Origin: Scenedesmus sp. ARA3 | Lineage: Eukaryota; Chlorophyta; Chlorophyceae; Sphaeropleales; Scenedesmaceae | Length of the DNA stretch: 63,724 nt | Assembly: GCA_004335835.1 (NCBI GenBank) | Contig: RWJK01000354.1 | Location: 1 to 63,724, forward strand | Direction of reading: 5' to 3' | Shown: positions 1 to 12,345 of the stretch, piece by piece | How the letters are laid out: the number at the start of each line of letters is the position of its first letter | Numbering within the stretch: the first letter of the stretch is position 1 | Position numbers and translations under genes: made by a program | Notes under the pieces: generated by a model | Told to the model about the DNA's origin: nothing | What the model saw: only the letters and a program-made list of their open reading frames with translations | Databases searched by the model: none

Positions 1-1
1 C

Positions 2-76
2 CGCACCCTGGCTGACTACAACATCCAGAAGGAGTCCACGCTGCACCTGGTGCTGCGCCTGCGTGGCGGCTGCTGA
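2..76 (+). CDS. UBQ: Ubiquitin C-terminal end (partial, 5' cut by window)
   Basis: The frame from base 2 encodes the last 24 residues of ubiquitin, including the LRLRGG tail, then one extra Cys and a TGA stop. Ubiquitin is the 76-residue protein modifier. Precursors usually end in one or a few residues after Gly-Gly that are removed by deubiquitinases, so this is the last repeat of a polyubiquitin or a monoubiquitin gene. A ribosomal-protein fusion is excluded because the frame stops right after the tail. The 5' part lies outside the window. Confidence 0.95.
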   Translation, partial: RTLADYNIQKESTLHLVLRLRGGC

Positions 77-825
77 GCTATCCTGGTGCCGTGCCTGTGC
101 TTTTTCAGCATGCCTGCTCGAGTGCTGGGTGTGCTGATTGTTGCACAGGGAGCTTGTACAGTACAGTGTACCATTTGTTATGAGACCTGGCGCGATTGTT
201 CGTGAGGGTCGCTGTGTAACAGATCACTGTGTCATATTAACTGGGTTTGCAGCAGAGGAGTGCTGTAGAAAATGCTGATATGTGTGGTTCAACAAGTTGC
301 AGAGCGGAGCAGTACAGTTTCAACATTGTGCATGCAAAGGAACCACGTCATGAAGCGATGACCGGCGTAGCTCTAGTGGGCAGCTTCACCTTCAAGGTGA
401 AGTGCAAAATGTACATCAGGTCTTCTGGCGCAGCTTTGCTTGCATGATTTTGTATCCAATGCAGTCCGGGAGGAGTCAGTGGATGTGTAAACTCGTTCTT
501 ATACATCATTGGCAAGGTTGGCAAACCGATACTTAGGCCTGCTTAGGCCTGCCACACCCACTGACGCCTGCTTAATGTTGTTCCTGCAACTCCAAATGCC
601 GTTGATGAGATGGTCGTGATCAGGGCGGTCTCCAGTGTCGCAGCAGGTGACCTGGTACTGAACATCTGTTAGTGTCACTCACACACATGCTTGTGCTCAC
701 CATGGCGACACTATAATGCGTCTTCGGCGGCTTGTTGATAGTAATTGTTGTCATGATCATCGGCAGTTGTCGTTGTTGACGTGGGGAGCGTCCCGCACGC
801 AAAGTAATCGTTGAACTGTTTCACC
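77..825. other. Intergenic: ubiquitin 3' region and UTP25 upstream region
   Basis: No supportable coding exon is seen. A TGTAA motif, the usual green-algal polyadenylation signal, lies at 486-490 and could end the ubiquitin transcript. The rest would hold the UTP25 promoter; no clear TATA element was recognised. Confidence 0.5.
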
Positions 826-2010
826 ATGAGCAGCAAGCTCGCGTTGCTGTTGAGAAAGAAGACGCCGAGCAGTGGAACTGGGACCACTAATAACAATGGG
901 CCTCCTGCAAAGCGGCAAAAGCAGGCAGCAGCCAGCAAGCCTCGCGCCGAGCACCAGCAGCAGCAGCAAGGCCGGCAGCAGCATCAGGACAAATCTGCCC
1001 TGCAGCGTGCGCCTGCTGCAGGACAAACAGCATCACACGATGATGGCATAGACAAGGACGACGAAGACGATTCTGCCCAGCCTGCTGCTGCAGAGGCTTA
1101 CTCACAGCTTGTAGGGCTGCTGTCCAGCCAGCGCACAGCACTAGGTGCTGCTCTGAAGCAGCGGCAGTTGCAGGAGCTTGAAGGTGCTAGCGAAGAGGGC
1201 GAATCTGAGTCGGATGGCGATGGAGAAGACACACAGGTTGGTGCTGCGCTGCGCCATCACTGCGACTATGCTATCACTATGTGGGGATCCTTTGCATGCA
1301 GTGCCATTATTAATCATGGCCGGTGCTGCCAGAACTTCTTATCAGCAGTACAGCTGCTAGCAAAGGAGACAATGTGCTTCAAAGGATACGCCACGCTGTT
1401 TTGTAGCAGGTCAGCAGTTGCATCAGCACTGTGATAGGCTGGCTGGCTCCGGTTGCTGCGCATCAGGCCAGCCTGGCACCACACAGCGCAGCGCTGCAGG
1501 GCCTCCTGCAAGCAGCACTGCAGCTAGGCAGCTTCCTGCAAGCTTCCTGCAAGCAGCACTGCAGCAGTTTGTGACACTGAGTGACATGCGGTCAGCTGGT
1601 TCTGCAGCAGAGTACACACCGCGCTGTGCGGCCTTTACAAATCTAGACCATCCTCTTGCACTGACATGCTTCCTGGCAGAGTAATCGGAGCACGGACAGG
1701 CATGACAGGTTCAACCACGTTGCCTCCCTGCGTGATCAGTAAATCACATCAGCTCAGCTGCGCTTGCTGAAGTCACTTCTGCCCTTGTCTGCTGCAGGGC
1801 TCAGATGAAGATGCTGGCAGCAGCGATAGCGAAAGTGAACAAGCAGCAGCAGCAGCGGCAGAGGTAGCAGATGCTGCCGGCGCCAGCAGCAGCGGCAGCG
1901 AAGACGAAGCAGCTGGTGAGGAGCAGCAGCAGGCAGCTGGCAGGCAGCATGCCAAGCGCAGCAAAGAGCAGCAGCATGCAGCTGATGCAAGAGACGCAGA
2001 CGCAGAAGAA

Positions 2011-2042
<32 letters not shown>

Positions 2043-3856
2043 GGCAGATGCGCAGGAAGACAATGCAGGTGGTATAGATCTCAGCGGCAGCAACGGCACC
2101 GCGGCAGCAGCAGCAGCAGCAGTGGCGACAAACTGGGAGGCCTTCATGTCGCGTGAGCTGAGTGATGCTGAGGTGGCAGCGCTGCGCTCAGGCAAGGCTG
2201 CCTGGCAGGACCCGCCAGCAGGCCAAGACCCTTCTGAGGGGCTGTGGAAGCGTGCAAAGTGAGTGGCGTGATCACGCTGGTTATGTTGAGTGTACTGTTC
2301 GAGTGTACTGTTGCAAGGGGGCATGCGCATCAGCATCAGCATCAGGCTGGTTAGTGGGTAGTGATAGCAAGCGCAGTGCTGTGCTGCGGGGAAAACATCA
2401 ACAACATGACTTGATGCAGCAACTGTCTTTTCAGGACCCTCACTCAGCATCACCTGATGTCTCCTTTCATCTACCACATATTGTCTGTGCTGAGCCCCAC
2501 TGACGATGTGGCTGCTGGTTTCTGCTGCTGTCGCTTGTAACTTTTTGTGTCACTTCCAGGTGGCAGCTGGCGGGCCGTGACAGCATGCCGCCTGCACCTG
2601 CCAGCCTGGCTGGCTATGGTGTCAAGGAGCGGCTCATTGCACGCTGGCACGAGGTGCACCAGGTGGGTGGGCTGCTTGCAGCCAGTGCTGTATCACCTTA
2701 CTGTTTGGATTCGGGTGGTCTAGGGACTTGGCTCCGTTTAGTTTGAGCAGAGAGCGTGGAGCGCAAGTGCTAGCGAACGCATGCAGGCCGAACGCGCCAC
2801 TGCTACTTTGCCCTGCTGCCTGCCACCACAGCTTCCAACGTTGCAATGCCGACATGACTGCTGCTGTTGCTGTTGCTGTTGCTGTTGCACCCACAGGCTG
2901 ATGCAGAACGGCTTGCTAGCCACGCAGCAGCAAGCACCAGCGGCGGCAGCAGCAGCAGCAGCAGGGCCAAGCCCCTGAAGCCTGGCTCGCAGGACTTTGT
3001 CAGCCAACAGCAGCGGCTGCTGTTCTCGCTTTGTGACAGTTACGCTGATGTGTTATATGCTGCTAAGCCCTACCCTGGCGGCCCCGGCTGGTCACCAAAC
3101 GAGCCAGATGAGGCGATGGACGCGGTTTTGCTGCATGTGCTAAACCACTGCGCCAAAACCTCTGATGTCATCAAGCGCAACAATGACAAGCTGAAAGCGC
3201 AGGGGCCAGGTGAGGGGTCGGATAGGCCGTGCTGTGGCTGCGGGTAGTGCATTGCGCTCCAGGTGCTGCCAACTGCAGGATCATTCATTGCTGCTTGCGT
3301 TCGAAGCTGCTGCCTTGCATGTAGTGGCAGGTGGCCTTTCAGCAATAGCCCGCCCTGACACGCACATCCTTGAAGTGGGGCACTTTGCTTCGGAGTACGA
3401 CACTTGCTGCCACTGCAAGGCCTGCACTTTGGCATGCAGCCAAAAGCTGAATTCACCTGAGCATCTCATACAAAGCATTGGCTGTGCTGGTGTGCTGCCT
3501 CAGCAACCCTACAAAACCTTCTGTGCCGTTGACGTCATCTGTCATGCCTGTCATTGCATTCAAATGCAGGCGGCGACGTCTCAGGTGTCCCCCGGGACCA
3601 GGGCTTCACCCGGCCCAAGGCGCTCATCCTGCTGCCCATGCGCAACATGGCCTACGACCTAGTGCGCCGGCTGGCGGCGCTGGCTCAGAAAGAGACGCGT
3701 GCAGACTCTGTGCAGGTGAGAGTGCGAGTCTGCTGCTGTGGATTGTGTGCACGCCGAACAGTACACACAGTGCACTGTTTGCATGCCTGGAGGGTAAGTG
3801 GTGCAAGCAACAGTGGTGCTGCAAGTATGGTTGCTGCTTCAGCGTCTGGTGCATTA

Positions 3857-3908
<52 letters not shown>

Positions 3909-6900
3909 AGGGCAAGGAGAAGTTCCTGGAGCAGTTTGTAGGGGAGGACGACGACGACAGCCAGCAGCAGCAGGAGCACGATGCTGCAGCAGCAGCAGGG
4001 ACCAAGAGCAAGAAGGGACCACAGAAGCCTGCTGAGCACAGGGCGCTGTTTAGGGGCAACCTGGATGACCACTTCAGGTTGGTGTGGTGACATGCCGGAT
4101 GGGTTTGCTGACATGTCAGACGTTGTGATGACACGTTATCATTGCTTGTGCAGCTGTTCCGCTAGATGGTATGATGACCTGCTGCAGCTTAGCTGTAGTC
4201 CTGCACATGCATCAACCTCTCCTGCTGTGTTACTTCTGCTCGCCTGTCCCCCCCCCCAGGCTAGATATCCTGCGCGTTCATCGACTCCTGCTGCTGTGCC
4301 ATCCCTGCTCTTTTTTTCTCTCCATCTTTCACCAGGCTGGGCATCCGCATCACTCGGGGCCACATGAGCCGCCTCAGCCTGCTGCGGTCCTGGTTTGAGT
4401 CGGCACGTGCTGTGACCTCCGCTGCTGTGCCACTTTTGCCCTACACCTGTTTGTCTCGCTCAGGCTATGCATCCTGCACATACATCAACCTCTGCTGCTG
4501 TGCCATTTGTATTTTCTCTCATCCCCTCATTCCCTCACCAGGCTGGGCATCCGCATCACTCGGGGCCAGATCAAGCTCTTTGCAGACTTCCTGCAGTCAG
4601 ACATCATCGTGGCATCACCCGTGGCGCTTGCCACCAAGCTAGCTGAAGATGCAGCAGCAGCAGCCGAGCGGGCAGCAGCCGGCAGCAGCAGGGGCCCTGG
4701 AGGCAGGGGCAAGGGGAAGGGCGGCCACGGCGCTGCTGCTGCTGCTGCTGCCGGTGGTGCGAGTGGGGCGGCAGGCGAAGCAGACTTCCTGTCGAGTATA
4801 GAAATGTGTGTGGTGGAGCGCGCGGATGTGATGCTGATGCAGAACTGGCAGCACGTGGTGACTGGTGGGTGACATGAGTGACACAAGTAGTGCTAGTGGC
4901 GCTGGCAACAATATAGTGACCACCTGACGTTTGGCACATGACAGCTTGCAGTATATGAGGCATGTGGTGGCCTGACTGTGCTTTCCTTTGCAACTGCTGT
5001 GCGCTGTTGCGTTACCGCCGCACCCGTGGCTGCGGCCACCAACAGCAGCAGGATGCGTGCACCTTGCTTGAGCAAGCTTCCCAACTCGACCATCTGCCAT
5101 TGCCGCGGCTGCTGCTGCCGCGGCTGCTGCTGCTGCTGCCGCCGCCTGCAGTGCTGGCGGCGCTGAACCAGTTGCCCAGGCAGCAGCACGGCACCGACAT
5201 CATGCTCTGCTTTCGCTCACCCCCTTCTGCTGCTGCTGCTGCTGCTGCCGCTTGCAGTGCTGGAGGCGCTGAACCAGCTGCCCCGGCAGCAGCACGGCAC
5301 AGATATCATGCGCGTGCGGCTGCACCTGCTGGCCTCTCAGGGGCAGCTGTACAGGCAGACCATCATGAGCAGCAGCTTTGCCTCGCCGCAGCTGAATGCC
5401 GCCTTCAGCAGCCTGTGCTGCAGCCATGCCGGCAAGTTCCGGCTGGTGGCTCAGCCCAGTGGGGTGCTGGGGCAGGTGGTGCCGCAGGTGAGGCTACTGC
5501 TGCTGCTGCGCCGGCTGCCTGTTGTTGCTGCTGCTGCTGCGGCGGCGGCGGTGGCGGCGGCTGCTGCTGCTGCTGCTGCTGCTGCCCCTGTTGTGGCTAT
5601 TTTCAGGGAGGGGAGATGGGGAAGAAACAAAAGGGAGGGTGAGAGGCAGGCAGATAGTATGGCTGCTGTTAGAAATAGTGACACACAATGGCAGTGTGGT
5701 GTTGTGGGTAATATATCACCTGCTGAGCCAGGTCGTGATGCAAGCAGCGCATTGCTCACAGCTGGTGTCCTTTGATCCGCTTTGCGCTGGCACGAAATCA
5801 GTCTGCTGGCGGTTGGAAAAGCAATGCTCTTCTGCAGCTGCATCTATTCAAAATGTCAGCAGCACACAGCACTGTTATTGTCAGCGACCACCAATGAGCC
5901 AACACAACACCTGCACGCTCACCCCGCCGCCCTACCACGCGATATAATACTGCTGCCGCCATCCCTGGCCGCCTTGCTGCCGTCTGCCTGCCTGTCTACT
6001 GCAGGTGCGCCAGCTGTTTGAGCGCTTTGCTGCGCCCTCGTCTGCTGCTGCCGCCGATGCGCGCTTTGAGTTCTTCAAGGCCTCGCTGTGGCCGCGCCTG
6101 GCTGAGGCGGGTGGTGGCGGGCTGCTGCTGGTGGTGCCCAGCTACTTCGACTTTGTGCGACTGCGGTGAGCAAAGATATACATCCTCTTGCTTTTTGTGA
6201 ACCCCGTTTGCCAGGCTGCTGCTGCTGGTGGTGCCCAGCTACTTCGCCTTTGTGCGGCTGCAGTGAGCGCTGTTCCCTTCAATAACTCATCAACATATTT
6301 CATTGCCAGGCTGCTGTCAGATAGTGCCGCAAAGCCGACAAGTACTCCATGTGCATGTGCGTGCTGTGCCCAGCTACTTTGACTTTGTGCGTGTGCGGTG
6401 AGACCCGGGACAGCAACGACTGTGATCCTCTGTCTTGTCAGGTTGCTGCCAATGAGCGTGCGCGTGCGGCTGTCATCAAGTAATCCATATATGTGCAAGT
6501 GTTGTGCTCTTCAGTCAAGTTGTGGTCAGCAGTAGCCGTGCGCAATGTTGTTGTTGGGGTGGCTGCGCAGCTGTTCGCCTTGTGTGTGGGCCTGTGCTCC
6601 ATGCCAACACCATGCGAACATGCACACATCCTCACGCCTCTTTTCTCGCCTGTTCCTTACTTCTTCACACCCGTCTTCCCACCAGGAACTTCCTGAAGGC
6701 CCAGGAGGCCGAGTTTGCGGTGCTGAGCGAGTACTGCAGCTTTGCCGCGGTCACGCGCGCGCGGGCACTGTTCTTCCAGCGGCGCGTGCGGCTGATGCTG
6801 TACACGGAGCGCGCACACTTCTACCACCGCTACCGCATCCGCGGCATCCAGGTGCGCCTGCATGACACGCAGTTGCTGCGGTATGATATTGCGTTGTTGC

Positions 6901-7319
6901 TTGTGAGGTATCGCTGTGGCCGCGTACGAGCCCACTTCTACCACTGCTACCACACCCGCAGCACCCGGGTGACTGCATGCCACTGCGGCGTTGTGTTGCT
7001 TGTGCGCACGTTTGTCGAGTGGAGCATGTAATGTGACATACCTTGCTGCTCCTTTGCTGAGTGGAGCACGCCCTGCTGCTCTGGCTGTTGAGCTGTTTGC
7101 CAATGCACATCTCCGGCCGCTGCTGCTGTGTTTTACAAGATGCCCCCTGCTAGCCACCACTGTAGATGATCTGCTGCAGCAGCTTGCCGTGCCGTAAAAC
7201 ATCATGCTGTACATCTTCTTGCAGAACATCGTGTTCTACGGCCTGCCCAAGCACGCACACTTGTAGCCATCATGCACATTATGAGCTGTTGCACTGTCAT
7301 GCTGTCACTCACTCACTCA

Positions 7320-7380
<61 letters not shown>

Positions 7381-7632
7381 TGCCGCATCACCTTGCAGGA
7401 CATCATGTTCTATGGCCTGCCCGAGCACGCGCACTTCTACTCAGAGCTGGTCAACCTGGTGCAGTCAGGGGGGCCAGGCGGCGGCGCTGGCGCTGCTGCA
7501 GGGGGCCACCACGCCACCATCACTGCACTGTTCTGCCAGTTTGATGCGCTGGCGCTGAGCCGTGTGGTGGGGCAGGGCAGGGCAGCCAAGATGCTGGCGG
7601 CTGGCAGCACCCCCACGTTTGTGTTCTGCTGA
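826..7632 (+). CDS. UTP25: U3 snoRNA-associated protein 25 (UTP25), 11 exons
   Basis: UTP25 (Digestive organ expansion factor family) is a nucleolar SSU-processome component needed for 18S pre-rRNA processing; it resembles DEAD-box helicases but is thought inactive. Exons: 826-1236, 1798-2258, 2560-2662, 2897-3209, 3570-3715, 3911-4077, 4542-4864, 5258-5487, 6005-6165, 6686-6851, 7399-7632; phases join to 904 codons plus TGA. The N-terminal third is acidic and low-complexity (Glu/Asp, Gln, Ala runs). From about residue 534 the family signature begins: LGIRITRGQIKLF, then IIVASPVALATKL, ERADVMLMQNW, YTERAHFYHRY, FYGLPEHAHFY. The first in-frame ATG is 826; a codon at 811 in the same frame is only TTG. 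Introns 6 to 10 contain partial copies of neighbouring exons, listed separately. Family assignment is firm; some exon edges are by eye. Confidence 0.88.
3859..3908 (+). repeat. (CTG)n run abutting UTP25 exon 6 acceptor
   Basis: About 16 CTG/GCT units run directly into the CAG acceptor of exon 6 (exon starts 3911), so the microsatellite is itself the 3' intron end. Confidence 0.9.
4253..4570 (+). repeat. UTP25: 206-bp tandem duplication spanning UTP25 exon 7 acceptor
   Basis: The last roughly 100 bp of intron 6 plus the first roughly 27 bp of exon 7 occur twice, 206 bp apart. The upstream copy has an acceptor at 4335 followed by LGIRITRGH; the real exon starts at 4542 with LGIRITRGQ. Only the downstream copy continues into the conserved domain. 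Confidence 0.85.
5141..5320 (+). repeat. UTP25: Echo of UTP25 exon 8 start
   Basis: An acceptor at 5151 is followed by about 52 bp nearly identical to the start of exon 8 (5258), giving LAALNQLPRQQHGTDIM against LEALNQLPRQQHGTDIM. The copy then runs into intron-like (CTG)n. Period 106 bp. Confidence 0.88.
6109..6405 (+). repeat. UTP25: Echoes of UTP25 exon 9 end (donor side)
   Basis: The exon 9 end encoding LLLVVPSYFDFVRLR with its GTGAGC donor (6109-6171) is followed by two decayed copies at about 6209-6266 and 6309-6402. Each again ends in a GTGAG donor-like site. Confidence 0.8.
6920..6976 (+). repeat. UTP25: Echo of UTP25 exon 10 end
   Basis: About 45 bp inside intron 10 resemble the end of exon 10 (AHFYHRYRIRGIQ), reading roughly AHFYHCYHTRSTR, followed by a gtgact donor-like site. 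Confidence 0.7.
7213..7266 (+). repeat. UTP25: Echo of UTP25 exon 11 start, ending in a stop
   Basis: After an acceptor-like cttgcag at 7218-7224, 42 bp copy the start of exon 11 (NIVFYGLPKHAHL against DIMFYGLPEHAHF) and end in an in-frame TAG. Splicing to this site would truncate the protein by about 65 residues. Confidence 0.85.
7321..7378 (+). repeat. (CTG)19 run in UTP25 intron 10
   Basis: About 19 uninterrupted CTG units lie just upstream of the exon 11 acceptor at 7398, on the sense strand of the gene. Confidence 0.9.
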
Positions 7633-8176
7633 GTAGCGGGGTTCTGCTGAGTAGCGGCGTGCGTGTGTTGGTGATGTCAGCGGCATGCTGAGCGGCGTTG
7701 GCTGCGGTTGCGAGCTACTAGCATAGTGTGAAGTGGGCCTGCTTGGTGTGGCTGCTGCCTCGTGCGCAGGTGGGCCGGAGTGCTTGAATGCTATGTTTTT
7801 TCTGCAGCAGAAGCTGTGGCACGGCCGACCTGCATTACAACGGGCAGTGTGATACGTGGTGCGTGAGTTTGGTATGTTTGGCTCCAGAGCAATGCTGTGC
7901 AGGTCGTTTCTGGCAGCAGCTGTCCACACTCTTGTGACGTGTCTTCAGCCCTGAACCACCCTAGGGTTTGGGGCTGCGTGTGCCGGCTCGCCAATTGTTT
8001 CGCCGTCTGATACGTACGTGCCGTGGTCTGGCATTGATGCCTGATTCTGGCTCGTGCTACTCCAAGCTCATACAGCAGTACACACCTGTAAGTTCACGTA
8101 CAATACTTCCTAAGTGATCTAGCTGCAGTCGTACGCACCTTTGAAATAAAACAAATCCCAATCAACTTGTGTTGCA
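7633..8176. other. Intergenic UTP25 / WD40 gene
   Basis: No coding exon is seen. A short direct repeat (gtagcgg.gt) follows the UTP25 stop, and a TGTAA motif lies at about 8090, a possible poly(A) signal. Confidence 0.45.
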
Positions 8177-9517
8177 ATGGTAACTAGCGTATTTGCTGCC
8201 CCGGCGGAGACCTGCTTTGGCCACACTGGGCGGGTGTTCGGCCTTGCATACCACCCGAGTAGTCACCAGGTGTTGGCGTCCGCTTCAGAAGACGAAACAG
8301 TTCGAGTATGGTCTAGATCTACACCCTCGGGCAGCTGGCAGCAGGTATGGACATTTAATTTGCCACAGCAGCAGCATGTGCTACAGCAGCAGTAGCACTG
8401 CTCCAGCTGCCTGACAAGTAATGCATCTACATTTGGCTGTCAGGCCAGCTGCTGCAGGGGCCACTCGGCCGAAGTGTTGAGGGTGGCATGGAGCCCAGAT
8501 GGCAAAATCCTGGCGTCAGGTAACTGAGCAGTTGCCAGCAGTTGTGGCACCTCGCAGCATGCCTGCCTTGCACCTTCAACTGAGCGCAGTTCCGTTCGCT
8601 TGCCTGCCTGCTTCGGTAGAAAATAAAAGCAGCCATACTTCCACATGTGCGATTTGCATGCTGTTGTGCCATACTTGCAGGCAGTGCAGACCACACAGTC
8701 AGGCTGTGGCAAGTGGGCACAGAAGGCAGCCACTCCTACTCAGGTGCGCTGCAAACGCTGCTGCAGCACTTGCCAGCTGCTGCTGCAGGGCTTGCCAGCT
8801 GCTGCTGCACCTGGGCTGACAAGCAACAGGCAGAGCAGATGCCTTCATGCCATCTGCAGCAGTCTTGCGCATGCTGATGCCTTTGTGCGTGCCTATCTGT
8901 TATGACTGCTGCCAACACTGCTTCTGTACACAACCTACCCTGCTTCTGTTGTTTACTGTGTCAAGCGCTCTTAGCAGTGACAGTCTATGCTGATACGGCA
9001 TGCCATAGTTGGTCAAATCATCGACTCGTGTGCTGCCTTGCCTGTGCTTGCAGGAGTGGAGCTAGCCGTGCTGTCAGGCCACCCTGAAGAGGTGTATGGC
9101 CTCAAGTTCATTGGCATCAGCACAGCAGGCAGCACCACAGCAGCAGCAGCAGCGCAACAGCAGCATGCAGGCCAACCCTCGGCCCAGCAGTTCAGCAGCA
9201 GCAGCAGCGATGGCGGCGTTAGTAACACGGTAGTAACAGCCAGTGGCGAGTCACTTTTCCTGTGGGACTTGGCGACTGGACGCATGCTGCAGGAGTGTGC
9301 GCCAGTGCCGCTGACAGGTTTAGCTGGGCTCAATGTGAATGGTGGCAGTAGATCCAGCCAGCGAAGAAAGGATGCAAACGGGAGCAGCAGGCAGCAGCAG
9401 GCCGTTGCAGCAGCAGGTGGCAGCAGGCCTCCTGCTGGGCAGAGAGCAGCAGCAGTGCAGCAGCAGCAGCAGCAGAGGACAGAGCAGCATGACAGTGCCA
9501 ACGCACTCCAAGAAACT

Positions 9518-9549
<32 letters not shown>

Positions 9550-12345
9550 CGCATTCCTGGGCCCAGACGAAACAGAAGATGATAATAACGAGGATGAGGA
9601 GGAAGAAGAGAGTGACGAAGAACCAAGTGGTCCCCCAATGCTGTCATACATCTTCAGCCTGGCTGCTGCCGAGGGCACCGCCTGGCTGGCGGGGTCCTGT
9701 GCTGACGGCATGCTGCGGCTGTGGGACGCTGGGCAGGGCGCGCTACAGGAGGTGGCGGCGGTGCAGGTGGGCCCACCCCATGTGATTGCGTGTACAACAA
9801 ATTAGGTGTGTTGGATGCAAGGCGTGTAGGCTGGTGTGATGTGGGGAGTGGTGCTGGGCTGGGCAGGGCGCGCTGCAGGAGGTGGCCGCGGTGCATGTGG
9901 GCATGTGGCTGCTGCTGCAACAAATGTAGGCAAGGTATGCAGCAGTGCGGCTGTGGGATGCTGGGCAGGACGTGCTGCAGGAGGTGGCCGCAGTGCACAT
10001 GGGCATGTGGCTGCTGCTGGGGCAACAGATTTGTACGGTGCGTGGTGAAGTGATGCTGTGTGCTGGGGAGAAGCATATACAGGGACTTCGCGGCAAAGTG
10101 TAGTGTGACAAGTGGGGTTTGGAGTGATGCTGTGTGCTACTGCGACCAGTAAGTAAAAGAGTGAACACCAAAGAACAACATAGAACACGATGCAGTTATT
10201 TGCTGCTGTGTGTGCTGTGTGCTGTCGACAGAGAGTTTGCATTTGTGCTGTGTGTTGTGTGCTCCTTCGCAGGTCCATGTAGGCGACATGGGCAGCGTGA
10301 ACACCACAACACCACAAAACACCATGGACACAACACATCTGTCACTTTGCTGCTGTGTGTGCTGTGTGCTGCTGCGCAGGTGCACGTGTGTTACTTTGTG
10401 CCGCAGCAGCCATGGCTGGTCCTCACCACCAGCAAGTCCAGAAAGTACAAGAGTGAACACTGCAAAACACCATAGGCACAACAATTCTGTCACTTTGCTG
10501 CTGTGTGTGCTGTGTGCTGCTGCGCAGGTGCACGTGGGCGACATGGGCAGTGTATGTTCCTTTGTGCCGCAGCAGCCGTGGCTGGTGCTCACCATCAGCA
10601 AATCAGGGCAGCTGGTGCTGCAGGATATACGGCTGCTGGGTCAGGCGCTGCTGGCGCAGCAGCTGCAGGGGCCAGTATATGACATGGCTTGGACAATGCA
10701 GCAGCAGCAGCAGCAGGACCCGCAGGTGGTGCCAGGGACTGCTGCTGCTGCTGCTGCTGCTGCTGGTGGTGGTGGTGGCGGCGGTGATGGCGGAGCTGGT
10801 GCTGGCCTGCAGCTGTGTGTGGTGGGCAGGGACAGCTGCGTAAGGCAGTACGCATTCAGCAGGGAGGCTTTGCTGGCAGGTGATCACTGGTGGGCTGTTG
10901 AATGGTGTGTGTCCATGTGCTGCAACTTTTGTCCGGCAGACTCTCACTTACATGTGCGGGCGGCGCTATGCTTTCAGCAGAGTGGTGCTGCTGGTATGTA
11001 AAAACTGTTGCATGCTAATCGGAGTGTGTGTGATGTAAAGTCTGCCGTTCTTGTGTTGAACTTACAACTGTGAATGCACTTCTGCTGCGGGCATATGAAC
11101 AAGTAACTGTTGGCTGCTTTATCTATCTTGGCTGATTAGCCAGGCAAAAAGATGCCATGACTGAGCTACATAGCGCCATAGCAGCTAGCAGCTCACCCTT
11201 GTGTGAATAGCTGATGCTGCATGTCTGTGATGGGGCCCCAACACATGTTTAGGTGCAAGTGCTGTGCAACAGCATGGAGTGGCTGTGTTGTTGCTCTCTT
11301 TGTCTCATTGAGAATAATTGCACTCGCCTGTTGTTCTGTGTGCTTCCAGGCCACCTGTCGGAGCCTCAGCAGCAGGCAATGCCGGAAGCGTACAGCGGCA
11401 GGCTGCTGGCACTGGCAGCAACAGCGGACGGCAGCACACTTGCTGCTGCTGGGGAGGCTGTGCCTGCCAGCACACTAAGGCCTGCCAGGCCCCAGCAGCA
11501 GCAGCAGCAGGATGCGTCAGCAGGCCTAAGCAATGCAGGTGATGGCTTAGGTTTCAAGCCTGCTGCAAGCTCTGCTGCTGTTCCTGCAGAGACTGCTACA
11601 GGTGCAGCTGTCACTGCACAGCAAGCGTCAGGTGCTGCTGTGGCTGCTGCAGCTGCTGCTCCAGCTGTGGTTTCTAGGAGGCGCAAAGGTCGCAGCGCAC
11701 GGCCTGCTGCTGGTGCTGCTGCTGGTGCTGCAGTTGACCTTTTCAACATGACAGGTGAGGGTGGTGCCATTGTGAGGCGTGTGGCGGGCCAGCGTAGCAT
11801 GAGCATGGGCGCTTCAATTTGTGTTTCTTGAAGCTTGAAGCAGTCGCAGCAACAGCTGTTGCTTTCAGGCACATCACTACTGAAGGTGTCAGAGCACAGG
11901 CTGGTTGATAGTGTCATTGTGGTGTGGTGTGTTGTGCATGGTGACGGCCGACTGCTGCAGTTGCTGCTGCTGCTTCCTCTAGCTCCCTGCAGCTGCTTTG
12001 GCTTAGGTTCCTCTTGCTGTGTGCTGCTGCCCTGCATGTTGCGATCACCTCGCAGACGATGCAGGTGCTGATGACGCTGACGCAGCACAAATGCAACAGC
12101 AGCGGCAGCAGCAGAAGCAGCAGCACCAATCACTAGCAGTGGGTCAGCAACAAGCAGCAGCAGGCAGCAGCAGCAGCACGCAGCAGGGTAGTGTGGCACA
12201 GCCGGAGAACGCTGCTAGTGCATCAGCAGCCACAGCAGCAGCTGCTGTTGCTGCTGCTGCCGAGGAAGTTCAACTGCCTGCCTGTGCTGCTGCTGCAGCT
12301 GGCATACTGATGAGGGCGCCTCTCTTCACATGGAGTGCCAGTTGA
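8177..12345 (+). CDS. WD40-repeat protein, 7 exons
   Basis: Exons 8177-8344, 8444-8519, 8681-8743, 9054-9766, 10528-10879, 11350-11754 and 12056-12345 join in phase to 688 codons plus stop. WD repeats are clear: GHTGRVFGLAYHP...VRVW, GHSAEVLRVAWSPDGK...VRLWQV, GHPEEVYGLKF...LFLWDL, and LAGSCADGMLRLWD; further blades follow around TISKSGQLVLQD and CVVGRDSCVRQY. A Gln/Ser/acidic insert splits the middle of exon 4, and the C-terminal 200 residues are Ala/Gln-rich. WD40 propellers are protein-interaction scaffolds; I do not recognise the orthologue and assign no pathway. The last exon rests on phase and splice signals only and is the least certain part. Confidence 0.75.
9713..10015 (+). repeat. 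Echoes of WD40 gene exon 4 end
   Basis: The exon 4 end encoding LRLWDAGQGALQEVAAVQ (to 9766) recurs in intron 4 at about 9851-9900 and 9945-10012. The later copies share an extra intronic block (gggcatgtggctgctgctg). Confidence 0.85.
10255..10580 (+). repeat. Echoes of WD40 gene exon 5 start
   Basis: The sequence before and after the exon 5 acceptor (10527) occurs twice upstream, at about 10255-10300 and 10355-10440. Each has a tgcgcag/ttcgcag acceptor; the first reads VHVGDMGSV and the second carries the VPQQPWLVLT segment. Confidence 0.85.

Noticed and set aside
3624..4134. Long Ala, Ser, Leu or Gln-rich frames over CTG runs on both strands
   Set aside because: They are translations of the microsatellites in all frames, not genes.
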